DNA of 64,000 nt from Halocaridina rubra (GCA_037179515.1 JAXCGZ010004151.1:1-64000), one strand, 5' to 3'; positions 34,392 through 43,956 are shown, numbered from the stretch's first letter. Numbers and translations: made by a program. The notes: a model not told the origin generated them from the sequence alone.

Positions 34392-35691
34392 TTTCACTAC
34401 ACCATAATATTCTGTTGTTGCCTACTCTCATCAGTCAGTGCAAAAAGAAAAGAAAAATATACTTTTTCTTTAAATATTATATCATGCTGAAAGTAATAGA
34501 CTGGCTACAACTGTAAAGACTCTGTAGCAACTTGCACCACACAATCACATATACCAACAACACAACATACACTCTCTGAGAGCTATGCAAAAGGCCCAGG
34601 ATCGGCAGTGGCCTTCCTTACAGACTCAGGACTGCTTGACCAAGTAGATTAGGGAATAAAAACAAAAACAACTAATAACACTCTGCCTCGTATTCACATT
34701 ATCTTTTAAACAGTTCTTGCATCAATATAAAGCCACTTACAAATTAATAATAAAAACGAATAATAGAAATATAGATGAATCACTTACACTTCATTACCAA
34801 AAACGAAAGAAGAACAATGGATTAACCTCACCTTCAGTCATGCAGACTGCAATAAAGAAGAGGTTGCTTCTCAGCACTGATATCAAATAATGATGAGGTG
34901 TCGTTATCACAGGAGGGATGTCTTCATTATTGCTTGCTTTTCTCTGGGCATCGAAAAAGTAATCGCAGATGGAACGAGGAATGACACTCTTCCAGTGCTT
35001 TTCCATGAACACATCTCTGTAAGTTATATTAGATTAATTATCTAGAAATTACATTCTTCCAATATTTTCTCCAGAATGCATTTCTGTATATGATGTCAGA
35101 TTTTCTATCTAAAAATGACACTCTTCCCATGGTGATTCATGAACTCATCACAATAAATTATGCTAGATTATTTATCTAACATAACATTCTGCCAATTTTT
35201 CCATGAACACATGTCTGTAAATTATGTAAGATTTTCTATATTGAAATGAAGCTTTTCACATGGTGTTCATTGGACACATCTCTGCAAATTATGTAAGATT
35301 ATCTCTCTAGAAATAAAACTTTTAATATGGTGTTCCATGAACACGTGTATGCAAATTATGTAAGATTATCTATCTGGAAAAGAGACTTATACAACGTCTT
35401 TCCATGAATACATCTCTAAAAATCATGTTAGATTACCTATCTAAAAGTATTTTTTTTGGCATAATATAAAATTATAAGTACAGTATTGTGAAGTTTGCTG
35501 TACCATAAGAACTTACTACTATTCTTTCAGACCAAGCTAGGTCTTGAAAAACCAGTCTTGAAGTGAAAATGATGAAAATACAAATTAAAACACCACATCC
35601 ATATAAAAATAAACAAAATCACATACTGTTCAATCAAATCGTTTTTAAAAGCTTACCCGGATGAATTAACGATGAAGAGACTGTGAATCAT
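23842..35691 (-). CDS. AP3M1: AP-3 adaptor complex mu subunit (10 exons, 417 aa)
   Basis: The medium (mu3) chain of AP-3, the heterotetrameric coat that sorts cargo from endosomes/TGN to lysosomes and pigment-type granules; mu binds tyrosine-based Yxx-phi signals. Ten exons were placed: 35691-35657, 35016-34832, 33639-33527, 32903-32782, 30083-29924, 29309-29196, 27294-27115, 26196-26038, 25227-25177 and 23976-23842. They total 1254 nt with GT-AG borders and matching phases. The start MIHSLFIVNSSGD and the longin-like N-terminus (HWKSVIPRSICDYFF; VPPLFVIEFLHRV; DYFGECTESIIK) precede the linker (LPTGQLSNVPWRRSGVKYTN). A mu homology domain follows (residues ~176-417: NEAYFDV; RVLSFIPPDGNSRLLSY; DITVGPKQTMGRV; NRLDIYGEKYKPFKGVKY). 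The C-terminus FQVRT and the length fit the family (human AP3M1 418 aa, from memory). It is orthologous to fly carmine. Introns host SINEs and minisatellites; no disabling changes were seen. Confidence 0.96.
23995..24552. repeat. ~58-bp minisatellite in the last AP3M intron, ~9-10 units
   Basis: Units share GAAACATTTCAGAGGAATTTTCATACAAACATCAGTAAGTGTAATCAAGTCCTCAT in diverged form. The array starts about 19 bp beyond the exon 10 acceptor (intron side) and fills half of the intron. Confidence 0.9.
24740..25065. mobile_element. MITE-like repeat (long-TIR family), inverted orientation
   Basis: GTGAGTGACCCAAGAAAAGT, GCAGCCCTTTATCCCCAAGG, AGCTAAGATGAGTGAGCGAG and GTGTGCTCTGACTAGGCCAC are the reverse of the family order seen at 28955. 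It lies in AP3M intron 9. Confidence 0.55.
25735..25915. mobile_element. MITE-like repeat, second subtype
   Basis: GTTCCCCTTATAAGGAGGGT, GGCTGAGTCAAAGCAAAAA, GATTCCCATTCCCCTCACTC and TTTACGACACTCAGGG occur in family order. It lies in AP3M intron 8. Confidence 0.55.
26570..26745 (+). mobile_element. SINE family 1, near complete, in AP3M intron 7
   Basis: The head has AGGACTGCTGTAGTGCAGTA and GATGTTCGAGCCCACC. The body has CAAGGGCATCCAGCATTACT and TAATGGGGATTAATAGGGAC. Confidence 0.8.
26895..27065 (-). mobile_element. SINE family 1, minus copy, 50 bp from AP3M exon 7
   Basis: The body (GGTCACCATTAATCC, GACATACAGGTTGGAGCTTG) and head (GGGTTCGAACATAGGCTTGT; CCACTATACTACCAAGGTCC) are in the gene-sense orientation. 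The head end lies 50 bp downstream of the exon 7 donor at 27114. Confidence 0.75.
27340..27540 (-). mobile_element. SINE family 2, minus copy, just upstream of AP3M exon 7
   Basis: Runs from GTCCGGCTTTGAGTCACAGC through ATTACCCTGAGTAAATACCC to a head with GGTGCGAACCCTCGACC and ACCGTATAGGCTACAGTGGC. It ends about 45 bp from the exon 7 acceptor, in the gene-sense orientation. Confidence 0.75.
27585..27765 (+). repeat. TTAGG-containing interspersed repeat (plus copy)
   Basis: CCAAGGGTGCTCTAGGGGTA, GGCAAGTCAACTAACCTAAC, CCTAACCTAACCTAACTTAC and TTACATGAGGCTCTGGTGG occur in the order shared with 42050-42215 and, inverted, 23640-23765. Confidence 0.6.
27905..28320 (+). mobile_element. LINE tail (family D), partly duplicated
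   Basis: Plus-strand coding remnants read RRKRGRPKRRWKDCVNKDLK-like sequence, the usual basic C-terminus of an arthropod endonuclease/RT LINE. Two related blocks (27945-28040 and 28060-28160) show a partial duplication. The 3' part repeats CAGGAACACCGACCCCAC twice (28210 and 28265). No catalytic domain is present. Confidence 0.65.
28598..28940. mobile_element. MITE with terminal inverted repeats, ~340 bp
   Basis: The left end AGTAATCCCCCCATTATCGC and the right end GCGGGGGATCACTGTACT are inverted repeats (right end reversed: AGTGATCCCCCGC). The interior is non-coding and AT-rich. It lies in AP3M intron 6. Confidence 0.55.
28955..29112. mobile_element. MITE-like repeat (long-TIR family)
   Basis: TTTCCTTTGTAAGGGGGTGG, CCTAGTTAAAGCAGTAACAT, ATCACTCCTCTTACCTCCTT, GGGGATAAAAGGCTGCCACA and GGGTCACCAACAAGGTAAGC follow the family order. 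Confidence 0.6.
29451..29690. mobile_element. two SINE family 1 copies abutting tail to head in opposite orientation
   Basis: A truncated plus copy supplies only the head (GGTAGTGCAGTGGTTACAGC to AAGTTCGA, 29455-29518). A full minus copy follows (GTTAGTCCCCACTCAAATGA to GAACTACTGCGGTCCC, about 29525-29690). It lies in AP3M intron 5. Confidence 0.75.
29705..29865 (-). mobile_element. SINE family 1, minus copy
   Basis: GTGTCACTATTAATACCCAT, GGTGGACACAGACAGATTGA, TTAAGGCTGGATGTCTACC and the head GCGCCACTACAGCCCCC are all present. It ends about 60 bp from the exon 5 donor of AP3M. Confidence 0.8.
30076..30325. repeat. minisatellite copying the AP3M exon 5 acceptor, ~45-bp units x ~6
   Basis: The first unit is the real acceptor (gene strand: ATGCTTAG followed by exon start TGTGAGTG, exon start at 30083). 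Upstream units repeat CTTAGTGTGAGTAAT plus ATACTGTATTCCTTTTGTCT in diverged form, so most units keep an AG acceptor and the first exon bases. Confidence 0.85.
30755..30905 (-). mobile_element. SINE family 1, minus copy
   Basis: AGTGTCACTAGGAAACCCAA, GGAAATTAAAGCTGGATGTC, GGGATCGAATGTGGATTTGG and the head ATTACATTACTGCAGTCTCC are present. Confidence 0.7.
31035..31220 (-). mobile_element. SINE family 1, minus copy with internal duplication
   Basis: The body (GGGGGTGGGTATAGACAGGT) is followed by two successive B-box-side pieces (GGCTTGAACGTGGGTTTGT and GGGCTTAAACACAGGG) with CCCTTCCTAATGCCCTGCAG between them. Confidence 0.65.
31735..31925. repeat. imperfect repeat of GCCACTAGTTGCC-type units
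   Basis: Six or more occurrences of CA(G)TCACTAGTTG or GCCACTAGTT at spacings of about 25-40 bp. It lies in AP3M intron 4 and has no coding content. Confidence 0.7.
32330..32762. repeat. ~33-bp minisatellite in AP3M intron 4, ~12 units
   Basis: Units share CTCACATCAAACATGAGATAGTTCTCATT in diverged form. The array ends about 20 bp past the exon 4 donor. Confidence 0.85.
32888..33028. repeat. minisatellite copying the AP3M exon 4 acceptor, ~35-bp units x 4
   Basis: On the gene strand the functional acceptor TTACAG/TTATTAGACGAGATGC (exon start 32903) is repeated upstream as TACAG/TTATTAGATGAGATAC and CAG/TTAATAGATGAGATAC. Each unit keeps AG plus about 13 bases of exon 4 coding sequence. Confidence 0.85.
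33095..33248 (-). mobile_element. SINE family 1, minus copy in AP3M intron 3
   Basis: GTGTTACTATTAATCTCGAG, GGATTAAGGCTGGATGTC, GCACCCCGCGGTGGG and the head CCACTGAGCCACCATGG are present. Confidence 0.75.
33745..34040. mobile_element. two tandem MITE-like copies (second subtype), inverted
   Basis: Two successive copies (33745-33895 and 33890-34040) each carry GGCAAGAATACCTCC or TCAGAATACCTCC, AAAGTCAACTAAA, GGGAATCCCC or GAGAGTCCCC, and TTTGACTTAGCCA. They lie in AP3M intron 2. Confidence 0.6.
34349..34390. repeat. (TAA)n microsatellite
   Basis: Pure trinucleotide run in AP3M intron 2. Confidence 0.95.
34991..35455. repeat. minisatellite copying the AP3M exon 2 acceptor and first codons, ~75-80-bp units x ~6
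   Basis: Exon 2 begins (gene strand) CTTACAG/AGATGTGTTCATGGAAAAG. The intron upstream holds diverged repeats such as TTTACAG/ACATGTGTTCATGGAAAAA (about 35215) and TTTTTAG/AGATGTATTCATGGAAAG (about 35415), each followed by the matching intron sequence ATTATGTAAGATTATCTATC on the plus strand. The array spans most of intron 1. Confidence 0.88.
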
Positions 35692-35944
35692 GATGAAGGG
35701 ATGTCACTGCATATCACAAAGTAAAACTGTTCGAATCTTAGGAAATATCACCTCTCAAACTGATAGGTTGTTATTTCGTAAATACAGAGAAAAAAGAAGA
35801 ATTATATAATACAGTATACAGAATATCAATTAATAGCTATCCATTTATTGCCAATTCCATTCCTTAACTAATTATTAAAATATTTTAGCATAAATAAAGC
35901 AGCATCAAGCTTTTTTTTCATACAGGCAAAGAAGGTTGTCTGGC

Positions 35945-36112
35945 CTCACGGAATAAGAGCCTTGCCCACTTACCCCGTGGAAGACCCCATCAGTGTGAAG
36001 GAGGGGATTGTGCCAGCATTTTGTCTACAAGGAATTAAGAGAAATGACTGAGGTACATTAGTTTCTGTGTGCTTTGACTAGGCCACCACCTTTACAAGGG
36101 GGACTGCACCCA
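35945..36112. mobile_element. MITE-like repeat (long-TIR family), inverted, upstream of AP3M
   Basis: GTGTGAAGGAGGGGATTGTG, AAGGAATTAAGAGAAATGAC, GTGTGCTTTGACTAGGCCAC and CTTTACAAGGGGGACTG match the inverted family order. It starts about 250 bp upstream of the AP3M start codon. Confidence 0.55.
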
Positions 36113-36892
36113 CTGTATATGTATGTATGTACAGTATAGAGATATAGTTTATCACCTCTCCAAGTCACCTCAAAGTTTAATTTATCTATATCTATTAAGT
36201 CATCATGCTAATGCTTATCTGTAATTGTGATATTTTGAGCGAAAACTAAATATTTCCAGAAAAAATAAATACTGTACTAAATATTCGTCATTCCCTATAG
36301 TTTCATTATGTTGCTGCCCACAGACTCCAATGGCCAGAATTAAGGTCCTATGGAATATCAGTACCAAAACCCAAAATTTTCCATATACATGTACATGTAA
36401 TCTTATCGATATTCTGTGCTCTGTCTTCACACTTACATGTTGCCAATATACCGACAATGAACTTAACGTAGGAGTAGCTAACACACACCTCTATTATGAT
36501 ATTTGTGTGAGTATTTGTTGCATAATGAAAGTCAGTGCATAGCTATGTATCGATGAGAGAGGACATACACTCCTCTTAGCTCCTTGGGTCACCCACAGGG
36601 AAAGTGGGAAACTCTTTATTCTGCAGATATATATTGTACTTGTACTCTGAACATACAATGATCTCAAGATCTAGGATTACAAGGCCTACAAGGATTGTGA
36701 TGAGTCCTAGGCAAGGTAACAAGGGATAGATTTAGCTCAGCCCAAAAGTGTTTTAAAATTATTAAATCAGAGGTTAGATCAATTATTACATAATCTATGC
36801 TTAAAAATATTTTGCATCAGACAGAGATTATACAATCAATTCTGTTAGAAAAACTCTTAGATAAAATCTTTAGCATTACACTGTCTAGCATA

Positions 36893-37050
36893 TTGCTTAG
36901 AAGACGCAACCTTGGAAGTGACAGACTCGCGATCAAGTCCACCGTGGGGCGGTAGGAAGGGTACCCAGTCTTCCAACCCCAGCTCCAATCTGCCTGTGTC
37001 CACCCCCCTATGAATGGGTACTAACTGTGACACATGAAATGGTGCATTAT
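36893..37050 (+). mobile_element. SINE family 1, plus copy
   Basis: GGAAGTGACAGACTCGCGAT, GGTAGGAAGGGTACCCAGTC, CCTGTGTCCACCCCCCTATG and TGACACATGAAATGGTGCAT follow the family order. The head is eroded. Confidence 0.7.
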
Positions 37051-37179
37051 GCTGTCTCACAATTCCAAGTGAAGGAGAGAAGAAAAACTGATTTTTAAGG
37101 TTATGTCCAAAACTACTAAAAAATAACAAACATCCTGTAATTTATAGTCTAACCTAATTCAAGCTGGCTGTGGGTTGTA

Positions 37180-37305
37180 AACTTATATCTCACTATTAAT
37201 CCTCATTTAAATGGAGGTAGATAAAGACAGGCTGGATATGGGGAACACACTTTGTCACTTACCAAGTTGAGATTCTATCCAAAGCGCTAAAGAGGTCCCC
37301 TAAAG
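37180..37305 (-). mobile_element. SINE family 1, short minus copy
   Basis: CACTATTAATCCTCATTTAA, GACAGGCTGGATATGGGGAA and GCGCTAAAGAGGTCCCC are present. An internal deletion removes the GGCTGGATGCCC part. Confidence 0.55.
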
Positions 37306-37435
37306 TAAACTCTGGGTACTTTTGCAATAATCAAACTAATCCCCTTTGATTCTTTGTAGGAGGAAAATACTGAGGACAGGATTCCCAGTCCCTCACTCCA
37401 CCCCATTAACTCGACTTTTACAACATGTATTCTTT

Positions 37436-39059
37436 TTACTGGTTGGAGCTGGGGAACTGAGGCAGGATGCCATTAATGTAGAGTAATATTTCATAATTGA
37501 GGAATTTCTGACGGAAATGAGCTAGTTATCGGTCACCTCACATATTTATTAGAAAACTCAATTCCACTGTCCATATCACTCATTGGCCTGAGCTCACAAT
37601 TACCATTTCGGCAAAGCCCCCGTTCCACCTTCTCCATAAAAACCTAATTTTTTACAAATTACTTTATTTACTGTTAATCTTCATAATCGTGATGCTTTCT
37701 TTTTACTATTACACCCGTCTCGTCCCCGACTATTTTATGCTGGTTAAGTAGGACTCGATATTATAAGATTTTTTGCTTTTTTAAATACTCTGATCTTCAA
37801 AATGGCCGTAAATTTGCCTACTCGTTGTTAGGTTAAGTTAGGTTAACTTAAGTAAGGTTGCTATGTTAGGGTAAGTATGATTTCCCACGGTTTTCAATGC
37901 CAGATTCATTCAAAACACACCGAATATCAAAGGCAGAACATACATTTCAATTCAAATGGAAGAAAGGTGATATCTTATAAATTTACCAATGCTAAGAGCT
38001 AATGGTTACTATTTTAAACCAATCTCTGATTTGAGGATTATTCATTCAGATTTTGTATAATAGCAATGTAACATCCTATTCCATGTGAAAATTGGTAAGA
38101 TTCACTTTATGAACTAGTTCTAGTTCTGGAATTTTTTTTTTCATATAGGTGTTGAATAAATCTGTTACTTGCTTTCCTCTAAAATATCTATTTTCTGTGC
38201 TTAGTCCGACATTGGTAGGCAAAAATGGGCATTTAAATAACCCAATTTAACCTAATATAACTTAATCTAACCTAACCTAACCTCACACAACCCAACTAAC
38301 CTAAGCTAACCCAAATTTGTAGCCTTGAATGCCATAAGATAGTTAATTTGGTTGTTTATACAGCAGCGAGGGACATTCAGGAAGTGATGGTAACGCTGAT
38401 TTTTTCAGGTATGCTATGGAAGGGGTGCATAAAGTTAATTTCAACCATAAATGGCCGCTGTTTTAACAATTTTCTGATTTGGGAATTATTCATTAAATCT
38501 TTTTCTGATCTGGGAATTATTCACTCTATTTAATTATCTACTTTTTTTAAATAATCTTGAAGTAACACCTCAGCTAACTAACCTTTAGGAGGTGACATCA
38601 TCTAACTACGACCCAATTTAACGCTATTTTAACAAGATCTCCGGGCACTAAGATGGTATATTGTTGCAATATCCACAAATAATAGCAATTATAGCGTATT
38701 CAACCAGAAATTTAAAAAAATACCTGATAAATAACTCCAAAAATGAGAAAAATAAACTGCAAAACCACGGCTCTTGACAGCTGTCACAAGATGCACAAAT
38801 GACAACAACAAAAAACAGACATAAAATGAACACGCCCAAAACGGACCTAAAATTATTAATAAAAAATTTTCTTTAAAATAAAAAGAAAATAGATGAAGTA
38901 ATGATACATTTTTAAGGAATGATAGGGATCAGAATTTTATATTTTAGCGTTTTGATTGTAGATCAAACTGACTTATTTATTTTTTATTTATAATGTTTGA
39001 TTCTTGACGAAATAAACTAAAAGCAATTATTACAATTGTAAACTCGTCTCTTAACTAGG
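37436..39059. other. spacer with TAACC-rich stretches, no gene seen
   Basis: Short TTAGG/CCTAA-like motifs lie at about 37830-37880 and 38245-38310. A diverged duplicated phrase (CAATTTTCTGATTTGGGAATTATTCATT and similar) lies near 38015, 38470 and 38500. No supported exon is seen. Confidence 0.45.
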
Positions 39060-39660
39060 TATGAACTAGCCTAACTTACCGAATAGAGATAGACGGAACT
39101 AGGGAGTAAAATCTCATATGCGCTCCGGCTCAAATTTTGTCTGATAAACTTGTCGTAGTTTGATTTAAAAGCATTTAAACTTTCACCTTTAACATCTGCT
39201 GGTAAATTTTTCCAATGCTTGATGATACGAACACTGAAGAACTTTTTCCTTTTGTTCGTCCGGACATGTGGAAAAGCCAATTTGAATTGGTGTCCTCCTG
39301 TAGTAATGCCTGGATGATCGAGAAGAACTGAAAAGAGTCAGTGTTAGTTCCGGTTTTACGTCACGGACTCCCTTTTCTACCAAGGGCTAGGACGGTTGCC
39401 TTCTTGCGAAGGACTTGTTTTGGCAGATGTAATCGTTACCCTGAGTGCAGATTCTTCTATCTTCAAGTGTTGTGAGACCCAGGGTCTTTCTTCATAAAGT
39501 AGTTCTTTTAGTTCTGGCACTATAGCATTAGCTCTTCTTTGAAATTGTTCATGATGTTTATGTCTTTTTATTTTTTATTTTTTAGGTGAGGGGACCAACT
39601 CTGAACAGCGTATTCCAAGTGGGGACGAATTAAGAATTTATAAATACACCTAAACATGGA
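39060..39660 (-). mobile_element. LINE tail (family E) interrupted by a truncated SINE family 2
   Basis: Minus-strand coding remnant 39337 to 39071: VLLDHPGITTGGHQFKLAFP, then KKFFSVRIIKHWKNLPADVK, the RV-xx-W-N-LP type C-terminal tail of LINE polyproteins. A family 2 SINE fragment (39346-39450, GGACTCCCTTTTCTACCAAG) splits it from a further LINE piece at about 39455-39660 (CCAACTCTGAACAGCGTATT). Confidence 0.65.
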
Positions 39661-40089
39661 GGTGCAATAATTATAATTTAAATTCAAATTACCTAATATA
39701 TAGATAAATATTTAATGAATATACAAATTATAATTAAATTATTAAATAAATAATTGATAAATGAATAAATGAGTAATTGAATAAATAGATAAGTAATAAG
39801 TTAAAAAAATATTTAATATAGAGAATATTAAGGTGGAACCGCTATAAAGGCTGAGTTGACGCAATACGACAGTATATGTTTGTAAACAAATGGAATGCAT
39901 CTAGGGCCCTTACCGAGTTTATTTGTTTTTGCAGTATTTTTTGTTCTCAAAAAATCTACTGAAGCTGTGAAATTGTATTACTGTGACTTGAAGTACATAT
40001 AAAATTGTGTAAGTGCAGTATTTTTGGGTAAAATTTTCTTATACAGTACGGGAAACTTACCTTAGGCAAACGTGTCGAGGCACCGTCTT
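39661..40089. other. AT-rich spacer, no gene seen
   Basis: No supported exon or recognised repeat. Confidence 0.45.
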
Positions 40090-40245
40090 GTCACTGGTAG
40101 TCCCCATTCTAATGAAGGTAGATACAGACATTTAGAAGCTGGGAGATTAAGGTTGAAATCCCTTCTTAACGTCCTGCGGTGGAATCGAATTCCTGTCAGT
40201 CGCTCTCTGACTCGCGTGCAGAACCTCAGAGCTATTGCGGACCCC
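40090..40245 (-). mobile_element. SINE family 1, minus copy
   Basis: GTAGTCCCCATTCTAATGAA, GGTAGATACAGACATTTAGA, CCTGCGGTGGAATCGAATTC and AGAGCTATTGCGGACCCC follow the family order. Confidence 0.7.
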
Positions 40246-40869
40246 CTGTCTTGGGCAAACGTTTTGAGGCATTTCGTATTGTGTATGACCATTTTTACGC
40301 CAGACATGGAGTTTATATCTAGGTTTTTGGTTAAATTTTATCTTTGCAATGGTTTTGAATTTCCAGATGATACTAGTGCTGTATTTGTTTCCTATGGATT
40401 TGTTGCAAACCGTAGTTACTTTGATTAGATTACAACTGAGACCTTAAAGGAAATCCAAATGGTGTATTTACAGCATATCCCAGTTCGATAAATTTTTACT
40501 TTCACGCAAATTTAAGAGAGGAAAAATCCCATGAAAATCATTGTACGGCGATGGGGTAGATTTGATTAGGTTAGATCAACCCCTGCTAATAATGATGTTG
40601 ATCATGGAAATGGTCGTTATATAGCTGGTTTATACAATTTATCAATGCTTTGTGTTTTCATTTCCCTTGTCAGGGGCATGAAAGAAAACATGTAACGTAT
40701 TTTGATATTCTAGTTTCCCACACCAAGTTAGGTTAATTCCATGACCCTGAAGAACATGAAAGTTATGTTTTATTTCCATTAGAGAAGAATTATTGCTAGT
40801 GTATACCAATTGCAAATAATCGGAAGTTTTATTCTACAGCAAATATTAATGAGTTTACATTGTACATTT

Positions 40870-41022
40870 TGTGTCATTATTAATCCCCATTATGGGGTGG
40901 ACACAGCCAAAGTGTGGTTGGGGATATCAGGCTAGATGCCCTTCCTGACTCCCCTGGATGGGCTTAAACGTGAGACTGTCTAATCCTAAGCAGTGTATTT
41001 TAATCACTAAGCGAACGTTGTC
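40870..41022 (-). mobile_element. SINE family 1, minus copy, ~170 bp upstream of the WDR70 start codon
   Basis: TGTGTCATTATTAATCCCCA, GGTGGACACAGCCAAAGTGT, TGCCCTTCCTGACTCCCC and a head-side TTGTCCCCTGC are present. It may lie in the WDR70 promoter or a 5' UTR intron. Confidence 0.7.
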
Positions 41023-41193
41023 CCCTGCAAATATATTTACAGAAAAAAAAAATTATGCAGGTATGAAATATACATTTCCTCTGACACTATTAGATACATA
41101 CTTTTTGAATATTGTTATTATGTTGGGAAGTCCAGAATATATAATAAACGTAAACTCTTATATGCTCTCTATCATCTCATCCTTAACAGCAAA

Positions 41194-43956
41194 ATGCAAC
41201 GAGGAAAGATTACCTTTGGAAAAATTGGGTTCTGCTTAGAAAAACCACCAGTAGCCGCCACATCAAGTGAATCGGAAGAACCGGGTAAAGGTACCACTGA
41301 AAAAGAATCAGAACAAAATGTTGGTGGTTTTGGCTCTTTTGGAAGGGCTACATTATCTCAGGAAGTAAAAAGTAGCGATGACAATGAAAGTACCAGTAAG
41401 TTCTGTGTGTTAAGTTCCCCATTGCATGTAAATTCGTTTTGGTTTTTAAGGAATAATAATGTTAACTGTACTTAATTATATTGTGTTAGTGCCTAGTAAT
41501 CCCCTAACATCATATTGCTCTTTTGATACCGTATAATTTTTTGTAATAATAGTTATATGAATACAGTGTATTAATTATTTTATGAAATATATTCTTTGAT
41601 AAATGACATGATGGCTGGAATATACTGTACTCTAACCATCTCTATATTTTTATATTTTTTTTAGCTCTATTTTATTTACATTTCTTTCTAGATCAAATAG
41701 GATCTCTGATGGGGTTCTCAGCATTTGGAAAAAAAAGCCAAGAATTTGATATAGAGAAACTAGTGGAAGAGACTCGCCGTGTTGCTGCGGAAAGAAACAG
41801 AGAGAACTTAGGTTTGTGACCTGTTTACATTTTTATTATTGAATTCTTTCATTTTTCAAGTGCAGACATGAGTTGAAATTTTTTCTATAAGTTGTTATCA
41901 TAATCAAAACTTAAAAAGAATATCCACTTTTATAGTGCTTTTGGGTATACTGTATTACCATTTAAGTACTGTATTATGGTTGTAATCACTTAACTAGTTT
42001 CTCCAGGGAAAGTCTGAATAAATGAAACAAAAATTTATATAGCATTTCACTATACTCAGGTGTTTTGGATGTTGTTAAAAGTATCCCCAGGGTGCTGTAA
42101 GGTTATTCCTATTTACAAGGCAAGTCACCTAGCCTAACCTCACTTAACCTAATATTTTTATAGGGTTATTTAAATTTACATGGGGATCTGGTGGTTAATC
42201 ATCTTTTCAAGATCTATGTTTTTGTATCACTAGCTTTGAATATTTTATTTTTTCTTAATTTTTAGAAAAATTGAATCTGCAAGAGCAAAGGAGAAAGCAG
42301 GATAAAGGAAGAAACTCAGGTAAAGACAACAAAGCATCTCAGAATGATGAGTCAAGTGAAGAAGACGATTTTATTGGTCCACCTCTTCCTCCTAGTATGA
42401 CATCATCACAGGCAAGTGCAGAAAAATCTGACAGTGCAAGTGAAGATGAAGAGGATTTTCATTTACCGTTCACGCACGAAATGATTCTCGATCATGGCAC
42501 AAAACTAGTCTCGGCTCTGGCCGTCGATCCATCTGGATCGAGGCTGGTTAGTGGCGGGTTTGATTACGACGTTCGATATTGGGACTTTCAAGGCATGGAC
42601 CAGGCCCGAGAAGCATTCAGATCATTTTGTCCCGCTGAGGGATACCCCATTAACATCGTAGAATACAGCTGTACTGGTGATAAAGTTTTAATCGTGTCTG
42701 GTTCACAGCAAGCAAAAGTATACGACCGTGACGGTATCGAATTGTTCGAATGTGTGAGGGGCGATATGTACTTGCATGACATGGCCAAAACAAAAGGTCA
42801 CATTGCTGGACTTACATCAGGAGCTTGGCACCCAAAAGATAAAGAGGAATTCCTCACAGCTGCTCGTGATGGCACTTGTCGGATTTGGCACACAGAAAGA
42901 CCTCATTGCCAGAGATATGTCATTAAAGCACGTGCTCTCAATGGTCTGAAAACTATTCCAACAACTTGTGCTTATAGCCGCGATGGACTGTTAGTTGCGT
43001 GTACGTGTGATGATGGCTCAGTACAAATGTGGGATCATCGTAAGACGTTTGTCAACGTTTCCGTTAATGTGAAGGGAGCTCACGACAAAGGGAGTGAAAC
43101 GTCGGGTCTCGTATTTGCATATGATAACAAAGGATTTGCTACAAGAGGGGGCGACGACACCCTAAAGCTCTGGGACATACGCAACATAAAGCAGCCAGTT
43201 CATGTACAGAAGAACCTTTTTAACAGATTTAGCATGACAAATTGCATTTTCAGCCCAAACGACCAATATATTCTCACTGGTACATCACTGAATCGAGGCG
43301 AGTCGAGCGGAAAAATATTTATCTTTAATCGGAATCCTTGGCAAATACATAAGGAACTGGAAGTGGGACCAAGCCATATTGTCAGACTGATATGGCACCC
43401 CAGATTGAATCAACTGATGATTGGTTGCGGTGATGGTAAAATTCGTATATTATACGATAAAAAATTATCTCGTAACGGAGCTGTGCTCGTTACAGGCAAG
43501 CACAAGAAACGCGTTAAGCAAGCAGAGGTCGTGGTATCCCAGCAAGTTATTACTCCACATGCTTTACCAATGTTCAGGGAAGAACGTCACAAATCAACCA
43601 GAAAATTGGAAGAGAGAGATCGAAAAGATCCCCTAAAATCTCATCAGCCCGATTTACCTATTGGCAAAGCAGGATCAGGCGGTCGTGTATCGGCTGGTGG
43701 TTCGACATTGTCGTCTTACATCATCCGCAACATGGGTCTTCGTAATAAGGCTCACGAAGAGGGTGATCCTAGAGAGGCTCTCCTCAAATATGCAAAAGAC
43801 GCTGCAGAAAATCCATATTGGGTGACTCCGGCATATACTAAAAATCAGCCGGTGCCGATTTTCGATAACGTGATACAAGAAGAGAAGAGCACCAGTGATG
43901 ATGAAAGTGCCAATACAGACGATCAACCTGCTACTAAGAAAATAAAAACTGGTTAA
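41194..43956 (+). CDS. WDR70: WD repeat-containing protein 70 homologue (3 coding exons, 670 aa)
   Basis: A nuclear WD40 protein of the WDR70/GAD-1 family; in other animals it is linked to chromatin and DNA-damage response with CRL4-type ubiquitin ligase (family knowledge). Coding exons are 41194-41395, 41692-41811 and 42266-43956 (2013 nt, GT-AG, phases 1 and 1). The family signature MGFSAFGKKSQEFDIEKL opens exon 2. Exon 3 has an acidic GPPLPPS linker and then the propeller: LDHGTKLVSALAVDPSGSRL, DYDVRYWDF, DGTCRIWHT, DGSVQMWDH, GGDDTLKLWDI, IRLIWHPRLNQLMIG-like. The C-terminal block is ITPHALPMFREERHKSTRK, LSSYIIRNMGLRNK and NPYWVTPAYTKNQP. Human WDR70 is 654 aa from memory. The ATG follows CTTAACAGCAAA, which looks like a splice acceptor, so a 5' UTR exon upstream is likely. 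The whole propeller sits in one exon. Confidence 0.96.
42050..42215 (+). repeat. TTAGG-containing interspersed repeat in WDR70 intron 2
   Basis: TATCCCCAGGGTGCTGTAAG, GGCAAGTCACCTAGCCTAAC, CTCACTTAACCTAATATTTT and TTTACATGGGGATCTGGTGG match the copies at 27585 and 23640 (inverted). Confidence 0.6.
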
